Shown piece after piece: positions 9,079 through 17,233 of a stretch of 64,000 nucleotides of DNA (its first letter is position 1; each line of letters begins with the position of its first letter). The stretch spans positions 1,240,001-1,304,000 of the forward strand of contig OZ223208.1 in NCBI GenBank assembly GCA_965140405.1. Reading direction: 5' to 3'. Position numbers and translations under genes: made by a program. The notes under the pieces are model-generated. The model saw only the letters and a program-made list of their open reading frames with translations, ran no database searches and was not told the origin of the DNA. The stretch comes from G963556115 sp963666605. Lineage in GTDB: Bacteria; Planctomycetota; SZUA-567.

Positions 9079-10116
9079 CTAGATATTTATCATTATTTTA
9101 ATATCATCCTGACTTCTCTTTAACGCTTGATCAAATGCCTCGACACTCTTTTGGAAAGGATAAACCTTTGAAATCAATTTTTCGAATGGGAAGCCACTAG
9201 ATACCATCATATTGACCGCTTTTTCATAGACATTTGCATATCTGAATATTGTTTCAACTCTGATCTCTTTAGATTGCAAAGCAACAACATCCATCGATAT
9301 ATTCTTCATTGGCATGCCAGTCAATACTAAAACTCCACCTGGGCATAGGAGTTCTATTACTTTTTTATAGTCAAGTTGTGCTCCAGATGATTCAAATACA
9401 GCATCAACGCCCCAAGAGTCAGTGTCATCCCTAACAATAGCGCTCAACTCCTCCATCTGACAACAATGCCCAGTCATCCCAGCAATTGCTAGTGAATTAA
9501 TAAAATCTATCTTTTTTTGCTGCACATCAATAATATGAATTTTACTATACCCTCCAGCCTTCAGAGCAACAGCAGTACATATTCCAATAGTTCCGGCACC
9601 AATTACAACAGCGGTACTTCCAGCACTACACTTTGCTTTACTTACTGCATGAACACCAACAGCAAATGGTTCAACAAAAGCACCAACATCATAAGATATA
9701 GCCTCTGGCAACTTGAATGTAAATGCAGCTGGATGAATAACACTTTCGCGTAAACATCCGTGATACGGTGGTGTTGCCCAAAACTTGACCGCAGGATCTA
9801 GATTATACATTCCCAAAAGCGACGCTTTATCACCTCCTGATGGGATACCAGGCTCCATGCATACACGGTCTCCAACTTTTAGGTTCTTTACACTCTTACC
9901 AACCTTTGTGATGATACCAGACGCTTCATGCCCTAAGATCATTGGAGAGCTTACAATATAGTCACCAATTCTACCGTATTCATAATAGTGTACATCACTC
10001 CCACAGATGCCGACAGACTTGATAGAAATCTCGACATCATCATCACCCATTACCTCATCCAACTCTATATCTTGAATCTCAAGTTTCATAGTTTCTTTTA
10101 GTACAACTGCCTGCAT
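9079..10116 (-). CDS. Zinc-type polyol/sorbitol dehydrogenase lacking the structural-zinc cysteines
   Basis: A 345-residue medium-chain dehydrogenase related to sorbitol, xylitol and L-iditol dehydrogenases, which oxidise polyols to ketoses with NAD(P). Catalytic zinc ligands are Cys38 (ICGSD) and His63-Glu64 (GHE). A Rossmann motif 'VIGAGTIGICTAVAL' follows. The four-cysteine structural-zinc lobe of the family is absent: around residues 91-107 the positions read PSGGDKASLLGMYNLD. The ATG at 10116 has GGAGA close upstream. The longer in-frame reading would run through the operator, so I reject it. It lies upstream of the sugar transporter on the same strand and is probably controlled by the divergent LacI protein. 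Confidence 0.88.
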   Translation of the reverse strand: MQAVVLKETMKLEIQDIELDEVMGDDDVEISIKSVGICGSDVHYYEYGRIGDYIVSSPMILGHEASGIITKVGKSVKNLKVGDRVCMEPGIPSGGDKASLLGMYNLDPAVKFWATPPYHGCLRESVIHPAAFTFKLPEAISYDVGAFVEPFAVGVHAVSKAKCSAGSTAVVIGAGTIGICTAVALKAGGYSKIHIIDVQQKKIDFINSLAIAGMTGHCCQMEELSAIVRDDTDSWGVDAVFESSGAQLDYKKVIELLCPGGVLVLTGMPMKNISMDVVALQSKEIRVETIFRYANVYEKAVNMMVSSGFPFEKLISKVYPFQKSVEAFDQALKRSQDDIKIMINI

Positions 10117-10138
10117 TATCTTCTCCAAAATTAAGAAT

Positions 10139-10154
10139 ACGTTTGCGCAAACGT
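10139..10154. promoter_or_regulatory. LacI-family operator, perfect 16-bp palindrome
   Basis: ACGTTTGCGCAAACGT is a perfect palindrome with the central CpG typical of LacI/GalR operators. It lies between the predicted minus-strand -10 box and the dehydrogenase start, where a bound repressor would block early transcription. The divergent LacI gene is the obvious candidate regulator. Confidence 0.8.
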
Positions 10155-10173
10155 TAAAATGACTGTATACTTG

Positions 10174-10201
10174 ACTATATACCATGATAGCTCTTAGTCA
10201 A
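10174..10201 (-). promoter_or_regulatory. Sigma-70-like promoter for the dehydrogenase gene
   Basis: On the minus strand TTGACT (-35, 10196-10201) and TATAGT (-10, 10174-10179) are separated by 16 bases. The operator palindrome begins about 20 bases downstream. The rest of the 337-base divergent gap to the LacI gene is AT-rich, with nothing else I can assign. Confidence 0.6.
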
Positions 10202-10453
10202 GTAAGTAAAAATATACTTTTTGTTTGACAATGATTTGATATGCGCTACCTTCTCAATAGATAATTATGTAATATGTATCATTAGTACCAATATAATTTA
10301 GATTTTTAAATATTTTTCAGGAATTGCCTAACTAATTTATACCGAAAATTTGTGGTAATAATCACCTAAGCATTGTTATATGTTTATTTTTTATTATCTA
10401 TAGTTACTAAAATTTTATTTAGCATGCCCTAATACTTTGATTGAGTAAATATT

Positions 10454-11452
10454 ATGACAAAAAAAAGACCTACCATCAAAGATGTAGCAAATATGGCAGA
10501 AGTTTCAGCCACAACTGTTTCACATGTATTAAACGAAACACGATTTGTATCAGAAGAAGTCAAGGAGAAAGTATATAGCGCTGTAAAGGCATTAAAGTAT
10601 AAGCCAAACCATATCGCTAGGAGCCTTCGTGGAGGTGGCACAAAGACTATAGGAGTGATTATTGCTGATATACGTGAAGAGTTTTTCTCAGAAATTGTTA
10701 AATCCATCGAAAAATTCTGCAACAAGGATGGGTTTGTTGTATTTCTCTGCGATTCAGAGGATCAGATAGAAAAAGAGCTTGAGTATTTCCACTCATTAAT
10801 GTCCAAAGATGTTGACGCTATTATTATTTCTCCAATTAGCACTAGCTTTATTGACTCCTCTATTACCGAATCAAGCATACCTATTATTCAGATAGACCGT
10901 TTTTCTGAGGATCTTGGTTCTGGCTTTATAGGAATTCATAACAAGAAAACAGCATATGACGCAACAAACCATTTGATTAAAAGTGGCTCAAAAAACATTC
11001 TTTATATTGGCTATGATGATAATGTATACACTCAGAAACTTAGAAGAGAAGGCTTTTTACAAGCAATAGAAGATAATACTCTAGATATTAGCTACCATAT
11101 ACTATCGTTAGAGTATATGAGTAACACTGAGCTTTGTGATATGCTATCTTTTACAATTGAAGATTTTAAGGATATAGATACAGTATTTTGCTCAACAGGA
11201 AAACTCTGCTATAATTTCTATAGGGCTGCACTAAGTAAAGGAATGCTTGAAGATGGGAGTTTAAAAATTCTTACTTATGACAATTCAAAGTGGTTCGATC
11301 TTCTGAAGTATCCAATTTCATCAATACAACAACCTACCGAGAAGATCGGCAAGCTAGCAGCTCAAAAGGTCATTGACTCAATCAATTCAAAAGAAGATAG
11401 TGATGCAAAAACTCAAGTATTACTAAACACGGATTTCATAATACGCACATAA
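10454..11452 (+). CDS. LacI family transcriptional regulator
   Basis: A 332-residue LacI/GalR-type regulator, divergent from the dehydrogenase-transporter genes. The N-terminal helix-turn-helix reads TIKDVANMAEVSATTVSHVL, and the hinge helix is near 'NHIARSLRGG'. A periplasmic-binding-protein-like effector domain fills the rest. It most likely represses the divergent sugar genes through the 10139-10154 palindrome and is released by a sugar ligand. Effector identity is unknown. Confidence 0.95.
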   Translation: MTKKRPTIKDVANMAEVSATTVSHVLNETRFVSEEVKEKVYSAVKALKYKPNHIARSLRGGGTKTIGVIIADIREEFFSEIVKSIEKFCNKDGFVVFLCDSEDQIEKELEYFHSLMSKDVDAIIISPISTSFIDSSITESSIPIIQIDRFSEDLGSGFIGIHNKKTAYDATNHLIKSGSKNILYIGYDDNVYTQKLRREGFLQAIEDNTLDISYHILSLEYMSNTELCDMLSFTIEDFKDIDTVFCSTGKLCYNFYRAALSKGMLEDGSLKILTYDNSKWFDLLKYPISSIQQPTEKIGKLAAQKVIDSINSKEDSDAKTQVLLNTDFIIRT

Positions 11453-11460
11453 ATAAAAGA

Positions 11461-11494
11461 CTAAAAGGTTCGGGAGAATACCAGAACCTTTTAG
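11461..11494. terminator. Hairpin between convergent LacI and corrinoid-protein genes
   Basis: An 11-bp perfect stem (11461-11471 with 11484-11494) around a 12-base loop sits eight bases after the LacI stop. It lacks a long T-run but its ends are A/T-rich. Probably a shared terminator for the converging genes. Confidence 0.6.
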
Positions 11495-11525
11495 CCAAAG
11501 ATCAAATAACACAGATACAAATTTA

Positions 11526-12152
11526 CTAGGCAATAAGCGACTGAATACAGTCAACAGCACTTGCTGCATCCGGAGCATACCCATCAGCACCAATCTCATC
11601 ACAAAACGACTGAGTCACTGGAGCGCCACCAACCATTACTTTAACATCTCCAAGACCAGCCTCTTTGAATGCCTTTACAGTATCTGTCATAGAAGGCATA
11701 GTAGTTGTTAGTAGAGCTGATAGTACGATAGCTGATGCGCCAACTTCTTTAGCCTTCTCTAGGAATGCTTCTGGAGCAACATCACTACCGAGATCAATTA
11801 CTTCGAAATTTGCACCTTTGAGCATCATACCTACAAGGTTCTTACCAATATCATGTAAGTCACCCTTAACTGTACCAATTACAACCTTGTGCTCAGGCTC
11901 AAGACCAGCTGCTACGAGTACAGGCTCAAGTAACTCCATACCAGTATTCATCGCACGTGCAGCTATAAGAACTTCAGGAACAAAAATTTCATTCTTCTTA
12001 AATTTAGCCCCAATTTCATTCATCGCCACAAGCATTGCATCAAGTATCTTCTCTGGAGCGATACCTTCATCGATAAACCCTGGAACAATATCCTTAACAA
12101 TCTTACGCTTTCCTGCCTGAACTGCAGCTGTTAGTTCTGATAATTCTGCCAT
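11526..12152 (-). CDS. Corrinoid (B12)-binding methyltransferase protein
   Basis: A 208-residue two-domain cobalamin protein of the MtaC/MtbC/MttC type. The N-terminal four-helix cap domain covers about residues 1-85. A Rossmann B12-binding domain follows with the cobalt-ligand motif DLHDIG at 98-103 (His100) and the downstream 'MVGGAPVT'. In this family the corrinoid shuttles a methyl group between a substrate-specific methyltransferase and an acceptor such as tetrahydrofolate. No methyltransferase gene is nearby. The only partner is the CobW-like GTPase downstream (54-base gap). The methyl donor cannot be inferred. Confidence 0.93.
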   Translation of the reverse strand: MAELSELTAAVQAGKRKIVKDIVPGFIDEGIAPEKILDAMLVAMNEIGAKFKKNEIFVPEVLIAARAMNTGMELLEPVLVAAGLEPEHKVVIGTVKGDLHDIGKNLVGMMLKGANFEVIDLGSDVAPEAFLEKAKEVGASAIVLSALLTTTMPSMTDTVKAFKEAGLGDVKVMVGGAPVTQSFCDEIGADGYAPDAASAVDCIQSLIA

Positions 12153-12206
12153 TTTCTCTCTCTTTCTCTCTATTCTCTAAATTAAATTACCCCTCTCAAA
12201 AGGTAA

Positions 12207-13103
12207 TCATACAAACATCTTTTTTATCGCTTCAAGAGTACTCTCTTTATACCCCGAAGCAATTATGACTATTTCACCAGCCTCTTCTCTCCGACTAACA
12301 CGATCATCTCTTATAGACCATTCACTACCTTCATAGTCGACTGCAACTAAATTCCCCTCAGGATTTACAATACATCCCTTTACCCTATAAAGGTCATCAC
12401 CAAGCATTGCGAGCTTCTTTTTAAGTACATCATAAGTATCCATATCAGGTATCATGACACTAACCTGACAGAAATTTGGATCCTTACATTTAGCATATTC
12501 ACCACCTGTAATTACATCCATACCTTCTTTGAATATATCTATCTCACTATTGCAGAATGAAGTCGTCTCAATATAAGCATGCCTATTAAGCTCTGAGGCT
12601 GCTGCTACTGTTTCAGCTATTTTTTCAGGTGGATATTTATCACCCTTATTTACTAATATATGTGTAGACGCAGCAACTTGCTCTTTTATATTCGGCAGTG
12701 TTATACAAAGTTTTAAGAATGACCGCGGATCTACTATTGCCACAATTGATGTTATAGAGAATACCTCATCCAACTTTGTCTCTATAAACATGTCGCCAGC
12801 AACTTTAGGGTTTGCAATACCACTCGCTTCAATTACTACCCCGTCAATATCCATCCCACCTATCTCGGTAAGTACCTTTATAAATTGCCCTGTCAGGCAT
12901 TTACAAAAAATACTCCCACCAGGAATTTTTACGAGATCACCTTCATTCAATTTGAGTCTTTCACCATCTACATCTTTTGGAGAAAACTCATTTACTAGGT
13001 ATACGATCCTCTTGCCAGCAAGCCTATCTACCAGCCTTTCAATAAAGGTTGTCTTACCTGATCCTAGAAATCCAGTGACAAAACATACTGGTATTTTGCT
13101 CAT
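12207..13103 (-). CDS. CobW/G3E family GTP-binding protein
   Basis: A 298-residue G3E P-loop GTPase, related to CobW, HypB and UreG. Walker A is GFLGSGKTT (residues 11-19). The conserved 'VIEASGIANP' switch segment follows, and a base-recognition motif 'HILVNKGD'. The metal-binding CxCC of many relatives appears here as FCKC. The first in-frame codon lies seven residues upstream, but the ATG at 13103 begins the conserved sequence. Transcribed upstream of the corrinoid protein, it may help load or reactivate the corrinoid or deliver a metal. That role is inferred from context. Confidence 0.85.
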   Translation of the reverse strand: MSKIPVCFVTGFLGSGKTTFIERLVDRLAGKRIVYLVNEFSPKDVDGERLKLNEGDLVKIPGGSIFCKCLTGQFIKVLTEIGGMDIDGVVIEASGIANPKVAGDMFIETKLDEVFSITSIVAIVDPRSFLKLCITLPNIKEQVAASTHILVNKGDKYPPEKIAETVAAASELNRHAYIETTSFCNSEIDIFKEGMDVITGGEYAKCKDPNFCQVSVMIPDMDTYDVLKKKLAMLGDDLYRVKGCIVNPEGNLVAVDYEGSEWSIRDDRVSRREEAGEIVIIASGYKESTLEAIKKMFV

Positions 13104-13235
13104 AATATATCTCTCAATCAACAATATATGATTAGAGGAGTAATTCCTCTAGTTATTGATATAGGGGATTATACACTATTTGATTTTATAATTATTGTAC
13201 AATAAAACCAACTTTTAGTCTTATTGTAAGGTACA

Positions 13236-13988
13236 TTATAATAACTTTACAATCGCTATAACTATTGATTTCATGAGGAATATCTGCGTAGCAACGATAG
13301 CAATAACCAATATCAATACAGCCGACTCAATCATAGTACCTGTCATAAATGAGACTACAAATAGCACCGTCATCAAGACAGATGACAGGCAGTAGCCTAA
13401 AGCTGCTGTCTGATTTACTTTAATTCTATCTACCCCTTTACTCCGGAGTTCAGCATTAAGTTTTTTGGATAGTCCATAATAACAAATAAATATCCACACA
13501 AGATTAAATAGAGGAACTATCATGAGTAACACCATAACAAGTGGCGAAGTAGGTCTCTTTTCCTCAGGAATACGCGACCATGCATGGTACATTATCAATA
13601 GTCCAAAGAATGATGACGCAATGGTTGCAAGCCAAGCAATTGGCCCTAATGCAGACAACATAATCGATAAACATAGACTTACCCCAAAAATCAAGAACCA
13701 AGTTCTTAACTTTTTTGGTAGGTCTATACTTGATCCCAAATACAGCTTTATTTGTAAAAAGAATCCCCCGCTATTACTACTGGGGATGGGCTCATATGAT
13801 TTATTTCCTAAGAAGTATTTGGCCAGATCGCTACTGTAAGCCTCACCCCAATTATCCATCCCTTCTTTCCATACAAGGGTACTACTACCTATCACTCCTT
13901 GTGTAATAAGTAAAGCGATTTCACTCTCTTCCACAGGACCTGCTCTTCCGTTCTGTCTTTTATAATACCACATAACTTTATCACTCAT
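13236..13988 (-). CDS. Membrane protein with GYF_2-type domain
   Basis: A 250-residue protein. Residues 1-60 form a GYF_2 (DUF4339)-like domain: 'WYYKRQNGRAGPVEESEIALLI' and 'VWKEGMDNWGEA' match its W/G spacing. After a linker come about four to six hydrophobic helices from residue 85 to the end. It is an inner-membrane protein whose cytoplasmic domain may bind peptides. No specific function is known. It stands alone between CobW and the coiled-coil gene. Confidence 0.8.
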   Translation of the reverse strand: MSDKVMWYYKRQNGRAGPVEESEIALLITQGVIGSSTLVWKEGMDNWGEAYSSDLAKYFLGNKSYEPIPSSNSGGFFLQIKLYLGSSIDLPKKLRTWFLIFGVSLCLSIMLSALGPIAWLATIASSFFGLLIMYHAWSRIPEEKRPTSPLVMVLLMIVPLFNLVWIFICYYGLSKKLNAELRSKGVDRIKVNQTAALGYCLSSVLMTVLFVVSFMTGTMIESAVLILVIAIVATQIFLMKSIVIAIVKLL

Positions 13989-14038
13989 TCTATCTCCTTA
14001 TTGCTTGAAATCTATTAACTTGTTATAAATATATTTTA

Positions 14039-14082
14039 TTAATTAAAAAACTGCACACAACCGTGAGCAGTTTTTTAATTAA
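14039..14082. terminator. Strong A/T-flanked hairpin terminator
   Basis: A 16-bp perfect stem (14039-14054 with 14067-14082) with GC-rich core and A6/T6 flanks lies just after the stop of the coiled-coil membrane gene at 14114. It works as an intrinsic terminator on the minus strand and could also act on the plus strand. Confidence 0.85.
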
Positions 14083-14113
14083 TATGTTCTCAGTAAATTT
14101 TCTTCAAATAATA

Positions 14114-15445
14114 TTATTTAGCTACAGGCGCATTCATACTTCCTCTAACATCGATATTGCAGTTTATCCCTTGCGCACAACTTCTTGAGAACGGCCCAAT
14201 ATCAATAATATTATCACCTATCTTCAAGTATTCACCAGTGTATGGGACGAGCACCATCTTCTCGTTACCTTCTTCGTCACGCACTCTCACTACCCCAGTA
14301 AAGTCAGCATATGGATTGAATATATATGTACCTTTAGCAGTATTGAGCATGACTAGTGATTTATCAAAGACCTTATTCACTACTATGCCGACAGGTTCAG
14401 TTTTTTCAGGACAGACCATAGTCTCTACTTTCTTCTGAAGCCCTTCGAGCTCTTTCTTCAGCACTTCAATCTCTACAGAAATACTATTTGTCACCTTCTG
14501 TACAGTATCATCAATATTGATGTCTGAAGCTACTCCACCCTTATACTTATCAGATAAAGAATTTATTTGACTATTAATCCACTGCTTGGTCTCATCCATT
14601 GTCTGAGAAGTACTCTTCTCAATACCATCCATGCTCTTTTCAATATTTTGAAGTGTTTTTGCAGTGAGAACTTTACTATCTTTTAGTGACTCGCTAAGAC
14701 TGTCTATTCTTACCTGCAAACTCTTATTCATTTCTTGAAGTTTTTCAGATGTCGCTTCTTTGAAATCTTCTAGTTCTTTTTGCAAACCATCGTAAGCCTC
14801 TCCACCAGCACCTACACCATTTTTAAATACAGCCTTCAAACTCTCCGAGATATTCTTTTCGTCACTCTTCTCGAGAATCTTTGAAATTGAACTACTTACC
14901 TTCACTTCTGCCTTAAGAGCTTCTATTTCTGCTGTCTTACTAATAAGAGTTTGTTTAATCTCAGCATTTTCTTGAGCAAGTTTTTTTATCGTTTCACCCT
15001 GCTGAAATAATTGATTTTCAATAGAATCTTCTCTAGAGTCATCTTCTTTTTTCTCACTCTCAAACTTACTAATGCTTACAAAACCTGATTGAGAACCACC
15101 AACAACCTCTTGAATCTTTTGAATAGCTGCATCCTGTTTTTCTTCATCTCTAGCTATTGTATCAAGCATAGATTGGATAGCATCTTCCTGCTTATCTTCT
15201 GCACTCTTGATAGCATTAAATTTGTTTTCATTATCCTTAGTTGTTGATGCGAGATCTTTCTTTAAGGATTTCACTTCTGACTCGATAGATCTCACCGTAT
15301 CTGAAATCTTATCTATAGACTTCCCGCCAACACTCTGCTTTTCCATCTTCTGTACAAACTTCTTTGACTCAGTTGCAAGTGACATAATATAATATGCAAC
15401 AAAACACCCAACTATGACCATAATAATTTTATATGCAATATTCAT
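14114..15445 (-). CDS. Membrane-anchored coiled-coil protein
   Basis: A 443-residue protein with a single N-terminal membrane anchor (about residues 6-25). A long region of heptad-rich, Glu/Lys/Ser-rich coiled coil spans about 30-340. A compact C-terminal domain of beta character carries four cysteines (two near SRSCAQGINCN). The topology suggests an anchored rod reaching into the periplasm or cytoplasm. I do not recognise the family. It may be structural or a scaffold. Confidence 0.75.
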   Translation of the reverse strand: MNIAYKIIMVIVGCFVAYYIMSLATESKKFVQKMEKQSVGGKSIDKISDTVRSIESEVKSLKKDLASTTKDNENKFNAIKSAEDKQEDAIQSMLDTIARDEEKQDAAIQKIQEVVGGSQSGFVSISKFESEKKEDDSREDSIENQLFQQGETIKKLAQENAEIKQTLISKTAEIEALKAEVKVSSSISKILEKSDEKNISESLKAVFKNGVGAGGEAYDGLQKELEDFKEATSEKLQEMNKSLQVRIDSLSESLKDSKVLTAKTLQNIEKSMDGIEKSTSQTMDETKQWINSQINSLSDKYKGGVASDINIDDTVQKVTNSISVEIEVLKKELEGLQKKVETMVCPEKTEPVGIVVNKVFDKSLVMLNTAKGTYIFNPYADFTGVVRVRDEEGNEKMVLVPYTGEYLKIGDNIIDIGPFSRSCAQGINCNIDVRGSMNAPVAK

Positions 15446-15634
15446 AATATTTTACCATTTAATAAGAGTTCCCCAAGATTTCCCCAACATAAGATACCAT
15501 AAGTATACAGAACCAAACTTCTTTTTTCCAGTAATTTACAGGAAAAAACCATATTTCCGATAAAAGCAGATTACTTATACCTATCATTCTAATTTAAAAA
15601 TAGATATTTAATCAACAAATAATCGCCTCGTCAT

Positions 15635-16048
15635 TTAGATCTCGACAAGGTTAAGTTTATTACCCACCTTATTATACGAGATATTATACCCATACTCTTT
15701 AATCAGGAATATCCCTCTGCCACTAGTCTGCTCTTCATTTGGCAGCTCATTACTCATGACACTCTGCCAATCAAATCCATTCCCTTGATCTTCAAAACTT
15801 ATAACCTTTTTATCTGTCGATACATCTATTATAAAGGTTACATTCAACTGAGGATTTAGTGAATTTCCGTGCCTCACAGCATTTGTAAGTCCCTCAGCCA
15901 TTGCCAGTTTGAGACTGAATGAGTCATACGAATGCCCTGAAGAATTCAGAAATTCGATAGCGTCTTCCATAACTTCAGAGATATTTTTCAAGACTGAAGA
16001 GAATACAATTTTCAATCTTCTCTCCGATATTTCCATTGCATAGAGCAC
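15635..16048 (-). CDS. RsbW-type anti-sigma/serine kinase ATPase domain protein
   Basis: A 137-residue single GHKL ATPase domain of the anti-sigma serine-kinase type. The N-box is 'AEGLTNAVRHGN', G1 'DQGNGFDW', and G2 'GRGIFLI'. In partner-switching systems such a kinase phosphorylates a STAS antagonist and sequesters a target such as a sigma factor. The GTG start at 16048 lies three bases past the phosphatase stop and uses GAGGTG within that gene's end, so translation is probably coupled. The STAS gene of the same cluster (19230-19514) is the likely substrate. Confidence 0.88.
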   Translation of the reverse strand: MLYAMEISERRLKIVFSSVLKNISEVMEDAIEFLNSSGHSYDSFSLKLAMAEGLTNAVRHGNSLNPQLNVTFIIDVSTDKKVISFEDQGNGFDWQSVMSNELPNEEQTSGRGIFLIKEYGYNISYNKVGNKLNLVEI

Positions 16049-16051
16049 AAG

Positions 16052-17167
16052 CTACACCTCCATAGTTAGGATTGCTATATCATCAGTTATTTTTTCTGGA
16101 TCTGTTACAAAAGAATCACAAAGTGCTTCTGTGGCACTTTTTATATCTAGCCTAGCAATCTTTTTTGCAACATCCAGAAGTGAGTCTAGGTTTGCAGCCC
16201 AAATATCCCCTGAGAATTCTAGTATTCCATCAGAGAACATAATAAACCTATCCCCGTCCTCTATATCAAATATATACTCTGAAAAAATGGAATTTTCAAA
16301 CATTCCTAGTGCAATCCCCTTACTTATTATGAGCTTACACTCATTATTTGCCTTTATGCAGATCATAGGAGGGTTACCCATATTTATAAGTGTTGCTTTT
16401 TTGTTTACCCTGTCTATCTGTAGATATGTAGCAGCAAGAAATTTATAACTTTCAAGTGTTTGACATAACACCTGATTTATCATTGTCATAGCTTCAGCAG
16501 GTGTATTCAAAGCTGTACAATTCTGGCGTAATAAGACATTCAAAGCAGCAGTGATATAACTTGTAGATATATCGTGCCCAGAGACATCGCCCAAGAAGTA
16601 TCCATACATATGATTTGCTAGCTCTACAACAGAGTAGAAGTCACCTCCGGCATCATCAAGGGGTAGATACTTTGCATAAAAGTTTGCCTCTGGCATTTCC
16701 TCTGGCATTATCAACATTTGCTGTTGAGCAGACTCTATCTGCTTGAGCTTCTCTCTCTGATTCTCAATTACTGCTTTTATACCAAGGTGTAACTTTATGT
16801 GCACTTTGACACGAGCTTTCACTTCATCAGGGTCGAATGGTTTTGTTATGAAGTCAACCGCTCCACTTTCTAAACCTTTCACTTTTGAAGAGACATCACT
16901 GATTCCAGAAAGGAATATTATTGGTATCTGTGCTGTTACAGGGTTACTCTTTAGTTTACCAATAGCTTCGAAACCATCTTCAATTGGCATCTGGATATCA
17001 AGAAGTATTAGATCTAACTTCTCTCTATTTGCTATCATCCTACCTTCTTGCCCATTTACAGCTTCAAAGATACCATATCCAGCATCACTGAGCACTTTTT
17101 TAAGCAGTATCCGATTCATCTTTGAATCATCAACAATTAGGATTTGGTAAATAATTTTATCTGGCAT
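16052..17167 (-). CDS. Response regulator with PP2C (RsbU-like) phosphatase domain
   Basis: A 371-residue protein. An N-terminal receiver domain (about 1-120) has acidic residues DD at 13-14 and phospho-acceptor Asp57 in LILLDIQMP. A short coiled linker leads to a SpoIIE-type PP2C phosphatase domain with metal sites in DAGGDFY, GDVSGHD, FSDG and the final DDIAIL. It should dephosphorylate the STAS antagonist when its receiver is phosphorylated. A GTG three codons upstream is in frame, but it overlaps the AGGTGG ribosome site that serves the ATG at 17167. It lies between the CheA-like and RsbW-like genes. Confidence 0.92.
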   Translation of the reverse strand: MPDKIIYQILIVDDSKMNRILLKKVLSDAGYGIFEAVNGQEGRMIANREKLDLILLDIQMPIEDGFEAIGKLKSNPVTAQIPIIFLSGISDVSSKVKGLESGAVDFITKPFDPDEVKARVKVHIKLHLGIKAVIENQREKLKQIESAQQQMLIMPEEMPEANFYAKYLPLDDAGGDFYSVVELANHMYGYFLGDVSGHDISTSYITAALNVLLRQNCTALNTPAEAMTMINQVLCQTLESYKFLAATYLQIDRVNKKATLINMGNPPMICIKANNECKLIISKGIALGMFENSIFSEYIFDIEDGDRFIMFSDGILEFSGDIWAANLDSLLDVAKKIARLDIKSATEALCDSFVTDPEKITDDIAILTMEV

Positions 17168-17233
17168 AAAAACCACCTTTTATCGACCTCAAATAGGTAT
17201 CGATGAGTATACCCACTAAAAGTTGCATCGCTT

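Noticed and set aside
10226..10254. Plus-strand TTGACA as a promoter for the LacI gene
   Set aside because: No acceptable -10 box at 16-18 bases. The LacI promoter remains unassigned.
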